Source: Scedosporium boydii (lineage: Eukaryota > Ascomycota > Sordariomycetes > Microascales > Microascaceae). Taken from it: a DNA stretch of 64,000 bases. The position numbers and the translations under genes were made by a program. The notes beneath the pieces were generated by a model that was given only the letters and a program-made list of their open reading frames with translations, was not told the origin of the DNA and did no database searches. Shown here piece after piece: positions 12,056-23,245 of the stretch; position 1 is the first letter of the stretch; each line of letters opens with the position of its first letter. The DNA lies in contig NJFT01000017.1 in NCBI GenBank assembly GCA_002221725.1, forward strand, positions 62,001-126,000, given 5' to 3'.

Positions 12056-13907
12056 ATGGGGATGTCTCACGCGACGACGAAAATTTTGAATCAGTCGCGA
12101 CCGCGCTGAGGTCACTAGCAACGTGCTGCGAAGCCCTAAGGTTCGTTCGGGGGTATGCGCGACGCTACTGCGAAGCGAAGGAATGTGCAATGCTGGCGCT
12201 GTTGGAACCAAAATGAAAATGCACTGAACTGCCCACTCGCGAGGATCGTGGTGGCTCGACTCAATCAAGAGAAAGCCGTTGAGGCTGCCCGATTTTCTTC
12301 CTCGCCCCTCGTCGATCCCTTGCTCTAATAAACACGAAGTACCCTAACAATATTTCTTCGAGACCCCTGCCTCCCCTCACTCAAACTGTCATCCTCACAC
12401 TCGCAGCGGCCCAGCATCTATCCACGCTGGCAGTCTGATCCCCTGTGCACAGGGGGTATAGACCAATGGAGGGCCAAGTGCATGCTGACGTGAGATTCAG
12501 CTGCACCATGGACCAATCAACCTGGTTAGGGGAAATTAGTTGGCGATCCTGGCTGCTCCTTCGGTCTTCATACATCCGGAGCGGTTTTACCCGCCCACAC
12601 ATTCATCAATTCTCAGGTGTCAGCCAAATCGATGCGTTTCTGTTGACGGCCGGAGACGCCGAAAATATTACAGGCAGGCATAAGACGCGAGTCCAGAGAA
12701 GATGGATATTCTGGATTGATGTTGCTTAAGTTTACAGGATGAAGACAGGATGGAAGTGGGAATAATTGAGAGAGCGGCAGGATCTTGTGCGAGTTAAGGC
12801 AAACCGCATTGAGCAATGACGGTCAAGATTAAGAATACGGTTCTCGAAGAACGGACCACTTCGTGAGAACCCACGAAGTAGGCATCAACCTCCGAGCCTG
12901 CCTCTACTGGAAGGATATTATTGAAGAATCGTATATCAAAATTGGGTTCTTCAATAGCGGGCTACCAAAGAGGCAAATCAGCCTTCACCCAGCTGCTAGG
13001 CCCATCCAGCTTGGGAGAAGGAATTCGACATTGACAAGGTTGAAATGGAGATGTTAAAGACATTTAAACCTACGAATCGGACAAAGACTTGGAGCCGTTA
13101 CGGAGGGGGCTAGAAGTGACAGACCTCATCTACCTACGTTTTCTCGTCCATGGACAAGGCGCCTTAGCGCATCTCAGTCCCAGCGGCACTCAGGTAGAAG
13201 ATCCAAAGAGAAATTGGAGACAAAGCCCAGAACCGAGGGCTATTATCCAGCCATCGCACCTGGTAAAGTACACCGCGCAGGACCGCCGTAAGGACGCATT
13301 ATATGATGCCTATGTTCCCTAGCTACTGGGAGTTTGGCAAGACGTTATTACGATTTCTCCAGGGTTCTCTTCCCCAGAAACCAGAAATCCCGACGCAGAT
13401 GCTATGGCTGCACTGGAGTCTGATCTGGCAAGCCGGTTGACGATATGCGCATGCGGCATGCGGCAAGCTGAAAGGTGGCGAGGAGCTCAGTACTTAAATG
13501 CACCGAAATACTGAGCAAGCAATCTTTGCTGCAAACGCATTCGCAGATGAAGTCCTTGATGGCATCGATAACTACGATTCGCATCGGCGTCTCGGGCAAC
13601 ATGTTCCGCCACCTCGAAGATCTGGAGAGCCTGGAAGCTGAACTCTCGGTGTATAGAACCCCTGTTAGCTGGTGAGATAGCGGGCTTGATCTGCGAATAA
13701 ATCTACAGCCCTGAAAGACTTCGATGAAACTGTCACAGGTGACCCGATTTTGGAATTTCGTTAACGTCATCAACAATTGTTAATTGCCTATCTTTTAAAA
13801 AAATAATCCCCAAATGAAGGCAACACTATTATCCTTGCTCAAACCTAATTCCCCCCTCTGAAGAACGGGGGCTCTTAAAAGGCGATGGAGGAGACGAAAA
13901 AAATAAT
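12056..13907. other. Intergenic, no gene seen
   Basis: The 5' flank of the STAND gene and a long stretch without supportable coding sequence. Frames on both strands around 13400-13780 are uninterrupted for up to 124 codons but resemble nothing I recognise and shadow each other. I do not call them. Confidence 0.5.
13897..13903 (-). terminator. RNA polymerase III terminator of tRNA-Ser
   Basis: Seven A on the + strand give TTTTTTT on the transcribed minus strand, starting five bases past the tRNA 3' end. This is the standard Pol III stop signal. Confidence 0.8.
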
Positions 13908-13996
13908 CGATAGCAGCAGGGTTCGAACCTGCGCGGGCGAACCCATAGGATGTCGATTCTTCAAGTCCTACCCATTAACCACTCTGGCATGCTACC
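13908..13996 (-). tRNA. tRNA-Ser(UGA) with an 8-nt intron
   Basis: Read on the minus strand, the acceptor stem GGTAGCA pairs with TGCTATC (one G-U). The D-stem is CCA/TGG. The anticodon stem TAGGA/TCCTA encloses CTTGAA, an 8-nt insert and A, giving anticodon TGA at 13963-13961 and an intron at 13959-13952, at the canonical position one base 3' of the anticodon. A long variable arm with GGG/CCC pairing marks the class II serine type, and the T-arm is GCAGG-TTCGAAC-CCTGC. The discriminator base is G. An 8-nt intron is at the short end for nuclear tRNAs. Confidence 0.9.
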
Positions 13997-14438
13997 TTTG
14001 TTGTTCGTGTTAGAAAATTCGCTCATATTCTACTTCGGACGATATACTGTGTGGGAACAAACGTTGTTGACCAGGAAAGGAATTTCTTGGTGGAAACTAG
14101 GAAAAACGGTGCCCGACTTGGTGCGAGGTTCGGCAGCTCAGGCCAGCCGGGCCGCCAACATCCTATGTCTCTGTGCTGACTAAGTGCGTGGCGGGATGGG
14201 AAAGTACGAGCGAGAGAAGTAGTGAACACGGCGGATTGGCATTGGCTTTAGTTTTACAATGCGATTGAAGGGATCTAGATATAGGACAGAAGCGAGGAAA
14301 ATTGAGAGCAAGGGAGGATCCCGCATCGACTTGAGGCACGAGTAATAATTATACACCTCCAGAAGGGATGATCCACTATTTTTTTCTACATACTTGCATT
14401 TCTTGAATGGTGAACCTTGACCGATAAGAATTCTTGAT
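13997..14438. other. Short intergenic region
   Basis: It holds the upstream flank of tRNA-Ser and the 3' flank of the flavin oxidoreductase gene. Nothing else was recognised. Confidence 0.5.
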
Positions 14439-15824
14439 TCAGCCCTCCATGGACTGGATTTTCCCACTGTACCAAGCCTGCGAACGGGGTTAGTCAATGG
14501 AGTAATGTCCCTACGCCGCCAATGAAGAAAACGTACACTTTCATAACCTGCACCCACTGACCTCGGGCCAAGCTGTTTCAAAAGCCACGGCGTGTCCACC
14601 TTCTTTGCGCACACCTTTGCCCGTTCGTCGGTAATCTCGCGGTTGAGGATTATGTTTCGTGGAAGGGACGGTTCAAGGACTGCCGGCCGTCCAATGCCCA
14701 CGATATCGCATACCCCCTCTGCGACGGCGGCCTCCATGCCCCCGCGGGTGCGGAAACCACCTGTAACCATGAGGACGGTATCGGGAAGGCTCTTCCTTAT
14801 CTCTCTGGCAAAGTCCAGGAAGAAGGATTCTCGGGCCGCTGTCCTCTTGGATACCTGTGCATTCTGCCCCCCCTCGTGTCCTCTCATCATCTGGAAACTC
14901 GTCAGCAAATGCATTCATTTGGGGTATCTTGGCCTGCAAATAGAGATGCCCTGTCCGTACCATGGGATTTTCATATGAGCCGCCACTGATCTCCAAAAAA
15001 TCCAGCCCTGCGCCTGCGATGGCCGTAGCCTGCTCGATGCAGTCGGCTAACTCGGTATGTGACTGCGGCGTGTCGGGTTGCTGATCTGCTGAGTTGAGCT
15101 TGAGGCCTAGGCAGAACGTCTGCGGCACCACAGCGCGAATCGCTCGAATGATGTCGACCACGATCTTTGTCCTCGCTTTCGGAGATCCGCCATAAGCGTC
15201 CCCTCTCAAATTTGTTTTCGCTGACAGGAATTGGGCGAGGAGGTATCCATGTGCGGCGTGTATTTCGACCCCATCAAATCCTGCGGCAGCAGCCAAGCGT
15301 GCCGAATTGGCGAAGCGTTCTACCACGTCTTCAATATCCGATATCGACATCTCCCGCGGCGTGCCAAATATCAGCTTGGACACGGCCTTCGAGAGCAGGC
15401 CAGGTCCGAAATCTAGGGGCACGGCACTTGGGGCAAGAGTTTTGTCCATGAAGCCTCGCTTCCCAGCTCCCAGGGGGCTCTGTCGACCGGGATGGTTAAG
15501 CTGCATGATTGCAGGCGTGCCCTTACGACGAATTGTTCCCGCAAGACTCTTGTATGCCGCCAGCACCTGCTCCTCTTGAGATAATGCCGGGTCTATTGAC
15601 AGGTCGTCGCTCGCACCCAAATATCTCATGTTTATTTGGACGTGGCCCGTGAGGATCATTCCCCATCCCCCATCGGCCCAAGCACCATAGCTACGGGAAA
15701 ACTGAGCTGACCCCGGGAGCTTTTGAGAGTCAGCCATTTGCTCCGTCATGGCTGCCTTAGCCAGTCGATTGGGCAAAACGAGGCCGCATGGTAGCTTAAC
15801 AGGCTGGCTGAGCGGAGAGGTCAT
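14439..15824 (-). CDS. NADH:flavin oxidoreductase, Old Yellow Enzyme family
   Basis: Exons 15824-14961, 14890-14537 and 14477-14439 (phase 0 throughout) give 418 residues. An FMN-binding TIM barrel is expected. Seen: the N-terminal strand LPNRLAKAAMTEQMAD, MQLNHPGRQ near residues 107-115, the family signature HAAHGYLLAQFLS followed by NLRGDAYGGS, and the C-terminal phosphate-binding parts MVTGGFRTRGGMEAA and DIVGIGRPA. The last exon encodes only 12 residues (AWYSGKIQSMEG), which restores the usual family end. Enzymes of this kind reduce activated C=C bonds with NAD(P)H. The physiological substrate is not readable. The predicted product is full length and no damage is seen. Confidence 0.92.
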
Positions 15825-16711
15825 GATAGTGTTGAACCGAAGAAGATGATGTTGCTGTAATTAATGTTGGGACTCTGATGGTATGCATGTACTTTGGCGG
15901 GATATCGATGTTATGAAAGGAGACGTTGAGGGCCCTTCCCAGGAGGCGCGGTGCTCGTTTTTGATCCATGTCTGAGCGGGAACGGACACGGACACACGAT
16001 CGTGGTGGTTCGGAAATCGGCCTTTTGATTCTCCCGCGCCGACCTTGATCAGCCTATTTCTTTTTGGATTCTGCACACGGAATGGTTTCCACCAACGGTC
16101 CGACGTGGTTGGGTGTTGAGCTCACGGGACGGGAAGACCAATAATACTTTATACCATTTTGAATGGATTTATAATGCTAACAAATGCTAGAGCTTACAAT
16201 TGGCTCCGGTTCCGATGCATTACTCTCCGGTCAGGAGAGTGAATTTGTAATCCTATAAGATTGTAAGACAATGCTACTACGAGATTGCGAACAAGAGACA
16301 CGAAATTCCCAAAGCCACCTCTAGTTCTAGGTTCCACAGCCTTGAAAAAACATTACGCCTGGGAAAGAAAGATAGAACTTAAGTCATAGACTCAGGTGAT
16401 TAGCCTTTCGACCCACGCTCGAGCATTCAGCCCCCCGTTAAGCGCGAGGCCCATCTGGCTATCTGGCCATGTTAGAGGTGAGTTTGAGTTACCGGTAATA
16501 TTGTGCTCGACTTGAATCATATTTGCCAAAGGAGTAATAGAGCTCTAGGAGCCACGGATGATCACTCTGATTCACCTAACTTGCTCCAAGAGTGACAATA
16601 ATCGATCCAACGAATACACAGACGTGGCATGATATGGCCGCAAGAGTTTATATTCGTGCTGTACGGGTTATTAGGTTTAGAAACAAAGTTGCGTGGCCAT
16701 TACGGATAACC
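15825..16711. other. Intergenic, nothing seen
   Basis: It lies between the start of the flavin oxidoreductase gene and the end of the pyruvate decarboxylase gene. No coding, RNA or repeat signal was recognised. Confidence 0.5.
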
Positions 16712-18460
16712 TCATTTTCCATTAACAGCAGATGCTCCGTTGTCCCGAGCCTTTTGCACTTCGAGGAGGTGCATCAGTGGACCCTTGGGTGCATCTTCTC
16801 GATCAACCATCAGTTCTATCATCCTCAGGCCCTTTCCGTCCTTGACTCGGTCGTCATTCATGATCTCGTTCAGCTCCCCCCAGGTTGTAGCCCTACCAGT
16901 ATACGCGTCTTTGGGAGCTCCAAAGAAGCTGGGTGCCTCCAGGTATCGCCAGGGAGTGACACCATTGTACTTCTGATTCCGGCCGTGAATGCATCTTTCG
17001 ATGGTATATCCGTCATTATTTAGGAGAACGACCACAACATTTAGATTGTGGTGAATGATGGTCGCCAATTCTTGGGCTGTCATTTGAAAACTCCCGTCTC
17101 CGATGAAGAGGATTGTGCGCGCGTTCTCGATACCAAAGTAGTTGGATGACTCACTCAACTCTCGTTGAGCGAGCGCGGCTCCCTGGGCACCGGGAAGCAT
17201 ATATCCGATTGAGAGCCATGTCACTGGCGTAAAAAGCCGAGTATGTTTCGGCAAAGGCATCTCTCGAACGCCGTAACCAGCGGTGCCAGTCTCGCCAAGA
17301 ACAATGTCGCCAGGGCGTACAAAATTGGCTAGAATGCGCCACAGCTTGTCTTGGGAGAGTGGTTGATCACTGGCCACATCCGAAAAGGAAACTTTGTATT
17401 CGCGAGGTAGGTTGGGATCGCGGCCCACGGACTGCAGTTTGGATACGTCGAGGTCCTCAATGAGCCGGGTCAAGATCTGTTTGGCGGGGATGTCTCGGTA
17501 GAGATCATTCCCAAGGTCCACCTGGGTGTCAGTAAAAGAGATGGTAACTTCTGCTCTTGGGATGCTGGTGTATGCGAACGTGTTGGTGGAGCTGAAGTGA
17601 GGACCAAGACACAGTATCAAGTCGGCCTCTTTTACGAAGGTTTGAACCGCAGGGTCGTCAAATCTTCCCTGGTAGATTCCGTGGAAATTCGGCACATTTT
17701 CGTCCAACAGACCCTTTCCAAAGGCTGACGCCCAGGTGGGCCAGTTTGTAGCTCCCACAAGCTTCTGTGCAATGTCAACAACCCCCATGGGTCTAATCTC
17801 ACCATCGACGAGGATGATGGGTTGTTTCGCATTGTAAATTTTGTTGAGGATTTTGGCAAGCACATTGTCCAGCTCTGGATTCAGGCTGAGTTCATGGACG
17901 CCCTCAAGGGGTAGTTCCAGCCTCTTTTCATCAACCGGCGCTGACACGAGGTCCACGGGGAATTCAAGATAGACCGGGCGGCTATGACGAAGGCATTGTC
18001 TCAAGACGTCATCGATCTGCTGGGGGCTTGTGCGGGGGTCCCAGAGCCGAGTCTGCGCGACCGTTACATGGGCGTGCATTTGTGCGAAACGCTTGTACTC
18101 TCCATCATTGAACGTATGGTGGATGAGAAGTCGTGAGTCATGAGATTCCCTGGCGGGTATGCCAACAATGTGCACCACAGGAGCTCGTTCGGTGTATGCC
18201 CCGGCGATGGCATTTATCGCGGAGAGTTCACCAACGCCGAAGGTTGTGACGAGAGCACCGAGCCCTTTGATTCGTGAATAACCGTCTGCGGCGTAGGCAG
18301 CGTTGAGCTCATTTGCGTTGCCCACCCACAGCAAGCCGGAGGGTTCGACATAGTCTAGCAGAGTGAGGTTATAATCCCCTGGTACGCCGTGGATAGACCC
18401 GACACCTAGTTGTCCGAGACGACGAAAAAGGTATTCTGCAAGTGGTATGGTCGAAGTCAT
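16712..18460 (-). CDS. Pyruvate decarboxylase (ThDP-dependent 2-oxo acid decarboxylase)
   Basis: An intronless frame of 582 residues, the usual length of the family. It should decarboxylate pyruvate or a related 2-oxo acid to an aldehyde in the cytosol. Catalytic residues sit at the yeast PDC positions: Glu51 (NANELNAAY), His114-His115 (IHH) and Glu489 (GYTIE). The ThDP/Mg site runs from GDG (454-456) to NN (481-482). Because both active-site histidines are present, I favour pyruvate decarboxylase. Indole- or phenylpyruvate decarboxylase remains possible, as the two overlap in sequence. There is no N-terminal targeting signal and no PTS1 (ends VNGK). Its neighbours do not form an obvious operon-like set with it. 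Confidence 0.93.
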   Translation of the reverse strand: MTSTIPLAEYLFRRLGQLGVGSIHGVPGDYNLTLLDYVEPSGLLWVGNANELNAAYAADGYSRIKGLGALVTTFGVGELSAINAIAGAYTERAPVVHIVGIPARESHDSRLLIHHTFNDGEYKRFAQMHAHVTVAQTRLWDPRTSPQQIDDVLRQCLRHSRPVYLEFPVDLVSAPVDEKRLELPLEGVHELSLNPELDNVLAKILNKIYNAKQPIILVDGEIRPMGVVDIAQKLVGATNWPTWASAFGKGLLDENVPNFHGIYQGRFDDPAVQTFVKEADLILCLGPHFSSTNTFAYTSIPRAEVTISFTDTQVDLGNDLYRDIPAKQILTRLIEDLDVSKLQSVGRDPNLPREYKVSFSDVASDQPLSQDKLWRILANFVRPGDIVLGETGTAGYGVREMPLPKHTRLFTPVTWLSIGYMLPGAQGAALAQRELSESSNYFGIENARTILFIGDGSFQMTAQELATIIHHNLNVVVVLLNNDGYTIERCIHGRNQKYNGVTPWRYLEAPSFFGAPKDAYTGRATTWGELNEIMNDDRVKDGKGLRMIELMVDREDAPKGPLMHLLEVQKARDNGASAVNGK

Positions 18461-19405
18461 GATTGATGATGAGATGGGTATGAGTATGTGTGAGGTGAGT
18501 CAGGTGTGAGTGAGCGTGAGTATACGTGTGTGCAAGTCTTGTTGTGCAGAAATACGTATTTGTGTTTGTGCTTTGTCCAACATCACGATTTCAAACGACT
18601 GCAACCGCGTCTCTTTATATCCGGCGCTTAGTGTCGGTTCCGTGACGGGTGCCGAGGCATCAAGGTTAGAATCGGTGTTAGGGGGTCACGTTGGTGACAC
18701 GGGGATGTGCGGGGTCTCTCCGATTGCCCCGGTCACTGGAAAGCACCGGAGCCTGGTAACGCTCAGACCCTGCCTAAACCGAGTGAACTCCTCGATACTT
18801 GCTTCCACTTACCATATTGGACCATGGCAAAGGCTCGAATCCCAACTAGCTGGGATCTTGCCGCCTCTAATACAGCTTCGCCTGCGCCCTGTCGCTTAGA
18901 TGCGATGCAACTATTTCGGCTCAGGGTACTGAGCTAGCATCTCGATTGCTTTTTGGGGAATAACCAGTTGTCCGAGTATTCAGAAATGGATACCGATAAA
19001 CGAGATCTGCACCACCCTTCTTTCCTTGAGAGTGTGACGATACTTTATGTCGATAGCATCTGAATTGGATTTTCAACAATAAGCAATATAGTAATTTAAT
19101 GCTTTCCATGAACACTTTGCCCAAGGTTCGACGGCATCCCTCCGCACCATAAGGGCCTGTCCTGCCGTCTATTACTACCTAGAGATGGTGCCACCGACTT
19201 TGATGAGGGGATCAGTTACTCAATATTTAACAAACTGGTTTGACACTGCTAATTATTCGGACTCTGGAGCCCTAACAGTATGCGAAGCTCGCCTTCGCAT
19301 CCCCCCACTGACGTCACTTGTCAATCCAACGGTGGTTTGTAAAAGTGCACCCACTACTTGCCCCATATTAGCACTCTAGCGCCACTCGCTCTTCAAGAAA
19401 CCATT
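18461..19405. other. Promoter region of pyruvate decarboxylase and spacer
   Basis: A TG-rich leader (18465-18540) precedes the decarboxylase ATG on the minus strand. Such GT-rich 5' leaders are low complexity and I assign no function to them. No other gene is visible up to tRNA-Val. Confidence 0.5.
18614..18619 (-). promoter_or_regulatory. Candidate TATA box of pyruvate decarboxylase
   Basis: TATAAA on the minus strand, about 155 bp upstream of the decarboxylase ATG. Position and sequence fit a fungal core promoter. No transcript start is known. Confidence 0.4.
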
Positions 19406-19495
19406 GGTTCGGTGGTGTAGTTGGTTATCACGCTTGTCTAACATCCACAAGGTGCTGGACACAAGAGGTCCCCGGATCGAGCCCGGGCCGAATCA
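19406..19495 (+). tRNA. tRNA-Val(AAC) with a 16-nt intron
   Basis: The acceptor stem GGTTCGG pairs with CCGAATC and the discriminator is A. The anticodon stem CTTGT/ACAAG encloses CTAACA, then a 16-nt intron at 19444-19459, then C. The anticodon is AAC at 19440-19442. The T-arm is CCCGG-ATCGAGC-CCGGG. Removing the intron leaves a normal 74-nt tRNA. T-runs at 19501-19504 and 19506-19512 provide the Pol III terminator. Confidence 0.92.
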
Positions 19496-19500
19496 TCAAG

Positions 19501-19512
19501 TTTTCTTTTTTT
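19501..19512 (+). terminator. RNA polymerase III terminator of tRNA-Val
   Basis: A T4 run and a T7 run separated by one C begin six bases after the tRNA 3' end. They lead into about 110 bp of very pyrimidine-rich sequence. Confidence 0.75.
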
Positions 19513-19986
19513 CTCTTCCTTGTTTCTTCCCCTTTTCTTCTTCTTTTTGTTATCCCCTCCCTTTCTTTTTCTTTCTTTCTTTTTCTTTTTTACCCTCTTC
19601 TGTTGTTTGTTTATTTAATTTTACGTTCTATCAGCTAGCTACGTTTTCATTTCTTGGCCACTGTGCCTGCAAGACCGGAGGTGCGATTGCCCGAGAGACC
19701 CAACGTGCGGAGAGTGCGGGCTTGGCACCTTGTTGTGACATTCTCTTGATGAGCACGCCAAACCGGATCTAAGCATGTCGCCCCGCAGAGGGGAAACGAG
19801 ATGGACGGACCGGTAGACGCACTTGATTTCTAACCGAGGAGAATGAGATGAGAAAGTTAACTTGATGTAGCATCTCTATCCTGTCCGGCCTGCAGCGATG
19901 AAGGAATTATATTATATCTGCTTAAAGCTATATTAAAATGGTGTAGATTGAATGTAGAGTGGTAGTCGAAGCAAAGTTACGATGCG
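19513..19986. other. Pyrimidine-rich spacer, no gene
   Basis: The left part (to about 19620) is a degenerate CT/T-rich tract on the + strand. The rest is ordinary sequence with no gene signal. Confidence 0.5.
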
Positions 19987-22900
19987 TTAGACGATATTCA
20001 GGGTCATTGGAGCGACGAGATGTGTCTCGCCAAGAACACCCTTCAAGACTAGAACCAGCTCATCAATGAGACCGAGGAATTTCAAGTAAGCGCTCAGAGT
20101 CAAGCAGAAACGGCGATAATCCTCGTTACGAATGAGGTCCGGGTCGTGTGCGAGGTCAATAACGGGATGGTGTTGCTGCCAGTACTCGAATGACCGTTTG
20201 ACGAGCGGCGCAGGCAGAATTTCTGGCAACGGGTCGCCCGTTTTTAGCGCCTGTTCGCATATACCGAGTACCGCCATGATTTCACCAATCGTTCGATGGT
20301 CAAGGATTCCTATCAGCCGTGCAAGTCGGTCTTGGTATTCGAGTGGTAGTGTCCCTGAGAGCGAGAGCAATCGGCCAAGATTGCGATTCATGCCTTGGCA
20401 GAGGTTCTTGACCAAATCGAGGCTCTCGCTGTCGAACTTGGAACTTGAAAATTCGAATCGGAGGAGGTCGATCAGGTCCTCGAGCATTAGCAACGACTCG
20501 TTCATTTTCAGTGAGATGGTTTCCGCTAAAAGCCCCCCGTCTTCAGAAGGCTGGCCCCAACAGGAAAGTAGCAACGCGTAGTGGTCGGATAACGTCCGAA
20601 GCGAGTGTGAGAGAGACTTGGAAATGTGTCTCGCCGCTGACGGAGGGCGGGGGAACAGTTCAACGACGGTGGCCGCGGCTATACCGACGAGAACGAGCAA
20701 CAGACGTCTCCAGAACACGTTATATCCTACTCCAATACTACCGTGCTGGGGGATGTGGCTGCGAAATTCACGTTAGCTTCGCTCTCTGCTCTCTCCTATC
20801 CACTCACTTGCCGGGAACAAAAAGGCATCAACTGATTGAACACGGCGTGTTTTCCACTTACTGGTTATCGAAACTGTAACCCACGACCAGCACAAAGGTT
20901 GCACCGCCCATGATTCCTCCTTGAAGAAGATGGGGGGGCAGATACAGACGGACCCAAAGTAATAGCACAAGCATAACCGCCATCACGGCTGAGTCCGTAG
21001 GGATTTCCCGGCCCTGTTCCGGAACCGATATACCAGGCGGCCAGACCCAAGACCCCTCCCACGACGGTTCCGATAACACGGGAAATGACGGAAAATGTGA
21101 AGTCGGCCATATACAGAACCAATCCGGTTTGCGCCATAATCAACGCCCAAATGCCTTTTTCGCGATAGTAAAAACCAGCAGTCTGAGGGAGTAAGCCTGG
21201 GATAGAAACTGCTATTGTGACGACAACCATCCGAAGGGCATAGAGTCCGTCGTTGCAGGTGAACCAACGGAATATCCCGATTATGGCCCGCCCTAGTTTA
21301 CTCTGCCGTGGAGTGTAGTGACCGCGGCTGATTCGCAATCTTTCCTTGGCCGCTTTGGTCCGGTCCTCCAGCACGTCTTCTGGATCATCCTCACAGCCTG
21401 GAGCCATATCTGGGACTCTCGAGTTCTTCCCAAAAGCCCAAGAACCTGCTTTCTTCAAGCCGGTCGGCCCCCATAGGCGCGCCTTGGGGGACTTGTCAAA
21501 AGTTGTCGCGACGAGTTCAAGGAGGGCCTCTGTCTTATCCATGGTACTAGCCACGTGCTCTTCGAAAACCATTCCAACAACTAGTCGTCGGAGCCGACTG
21601 GCTACAGCCGCGTGGGAAATATCGGGATCCTCCTCGGGGCTGAAACGAGGGAGATAATCGTCAAGCAGTGCCTCAGTCGTATCATGCACGAAGGAAGGTC
21701 GCGTCTTACGCAGCAGCGACAAGGCCTCTTGACACCGCCGGGAGAGTTTCTCGCGCTCAGCCGCGGACGGTCTCCAGTACCAGCGTCGGCGGTTTACCAT
21801 GCAGATGCAGTCCTTCGCAGCGTCCAGCCCCTCTAAGCACGCAGCGATCGCGCTTGAGCTGGTACTGGTCAGCTGCTGTAAAGTCTCCTCCCGAATAGGT
21901 TGGTCATCCGGACACTGGAGGCCCTTCATCATTTCCCCGAGCTGTAACAGTTGCTGGCTGCCGATTTCGTGCTTTTTCTCGTCGATACTCGAGCCCGAGT
22001 CATTGACCTTGTCGGTATACTTCTGCATCGCATGTACAATGAAGGCCTCCCCCGATATCCGACTAGTATGAAAGTCCAAGAGAGATAATATGGATGCCAT
22101 GACCTGTTTTACACCCTCGGTTACTTGCTTGACATCGTTGGGTCCCCAGCAAGCAATAGCGAAGTCGAGTGGAAGGAAAGCAACGGCCGGTTCCATTTTG
22201 CGATACTCCTCGATAAGTTTGGATTTCGTTTTGGACAAATGCCGCAAACTTTCACTCTTGCCATCCTTCTTGCCTCCTAGGGTTGACGAAGTGAAAAGTA
22301 AGGGCACCTTGACAAGGTCGAGTAGGTCCTCCACGCTGTCAAGGACCACATGCGAGGTTGACCTTGGGAAGAAGAGTATTGAGCAAACCACGCCCAGTCC
22401 GGCACCGATCGCGGCGGGCTTCACAATGGACAGGGGCAAAGTTCCCCTAAAAGACGGTAATACGGGGGTGAAAAGGAGGTATAGGTCGATGACAATGGTG
22501 GCAAACAGCTGTGTAAGAGCCAACTTGGGATTGCTAGCGCGAAGTCGGGCCTATCGCCAATTGTCAGTTGCACGAAAGAGTTTGGGAATAGGCGAGCGGG
22601 AGTAAAATGAGAACGGCACGACACCATGAGATAAATAAAAACACACGAGAGGCAGCACGCAACTACCGACACGCGTGTATCGAGCATAAACCCCTCATAG
22701 ATCAGTTGCTGCGCAGCATAGTTGGGCGACATCCCCGTGTCGGAGGCTTGCTGGGCGGCGGCCTGTTGGAGGGAAGCTAACTGCGCTTGGGTCTCCGCGT
22801 CCGGTCTGGCTGCCAGGGCAGCCTTCATCACGATGGAGCCCCATCCCCAGGCCAGACAAATTCCAATGAAGAGCGAGAGATATCCAAGGACATGGATGAA

Positions 22901-23245
22901 GACTATTCCAGCTGGGGGAAGGATTAATAGAACGAGACTGTAAGGGTATGTCGTTAGTAAATCCGGCAATGACCCAATCTTAAAAAAGCGAGCAGACATT
23001 GGTTACCTCGAAAAGAACGTGGCAGGCCCGATGTTAGTGAGGATGGGTGTAATAAACATGAAGATGGATGCTACCCAAGCCGCTATCCAACAACGGAATA
23101 AGATCTTGAGATCCCGGGCGCTGAAATGATCCAAAAAGGCGGGTAGTTTTCTCCTCCTCCGCTCACCATCATCAGCCCTCGTCATCACGGGCGCTACTGG
23201 TGGTAGTCCGCCATCTTCCTGGCGGGTCATCTCATCAGACGCCAT
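19987..23245 (-). CDS. ArAE/DUF2421 (BRE4-like, fusaric-acid-resistance-like) membrane protein with apparent frameshift
   Basis: Exons 23245-23007, 22937-22625, 22550-20862 and 20758-19987 would give about 1003 residues, normal for this fungal family of putative ER or plasma-membrane aromatic-acid exporters. Seen: a first membrane block (IAAWVASIFMFITPIL to YLSLFIGICLAW), then TQLFATIVIDLYLLFTP and a long cytosolic region. A second block of helices follows, including WYIGSGTGPGNPYG and LVLLLWVRLYLP, and then the DUF2421-type tail. Between NPYGL and AVMAVML (about 20987-21000) the reading frame jumps by one base. The only splice that would repair it is a 37-nt intron, too short and removing the conserved Gly-Pro-rich segment. 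Either the allele is broken there or one base is wrong in the sequence. The third-exon donor and the GTGTCG donor at 22624 are less certain. Confidence 0.8.

Noticed and set aside
13402..13776. 124-codon minus-strand frame and an overlapping plus-strand frame
   Set aside because: The two shadow each other, show no domain or splice partner, and base composition looks like spacer.
20987..21030. 37-nt intron that would repair the transporter frame
   Set aside because: Too short for a fungal intron and it would remove the conserved GSGTGPGNPYG segment.
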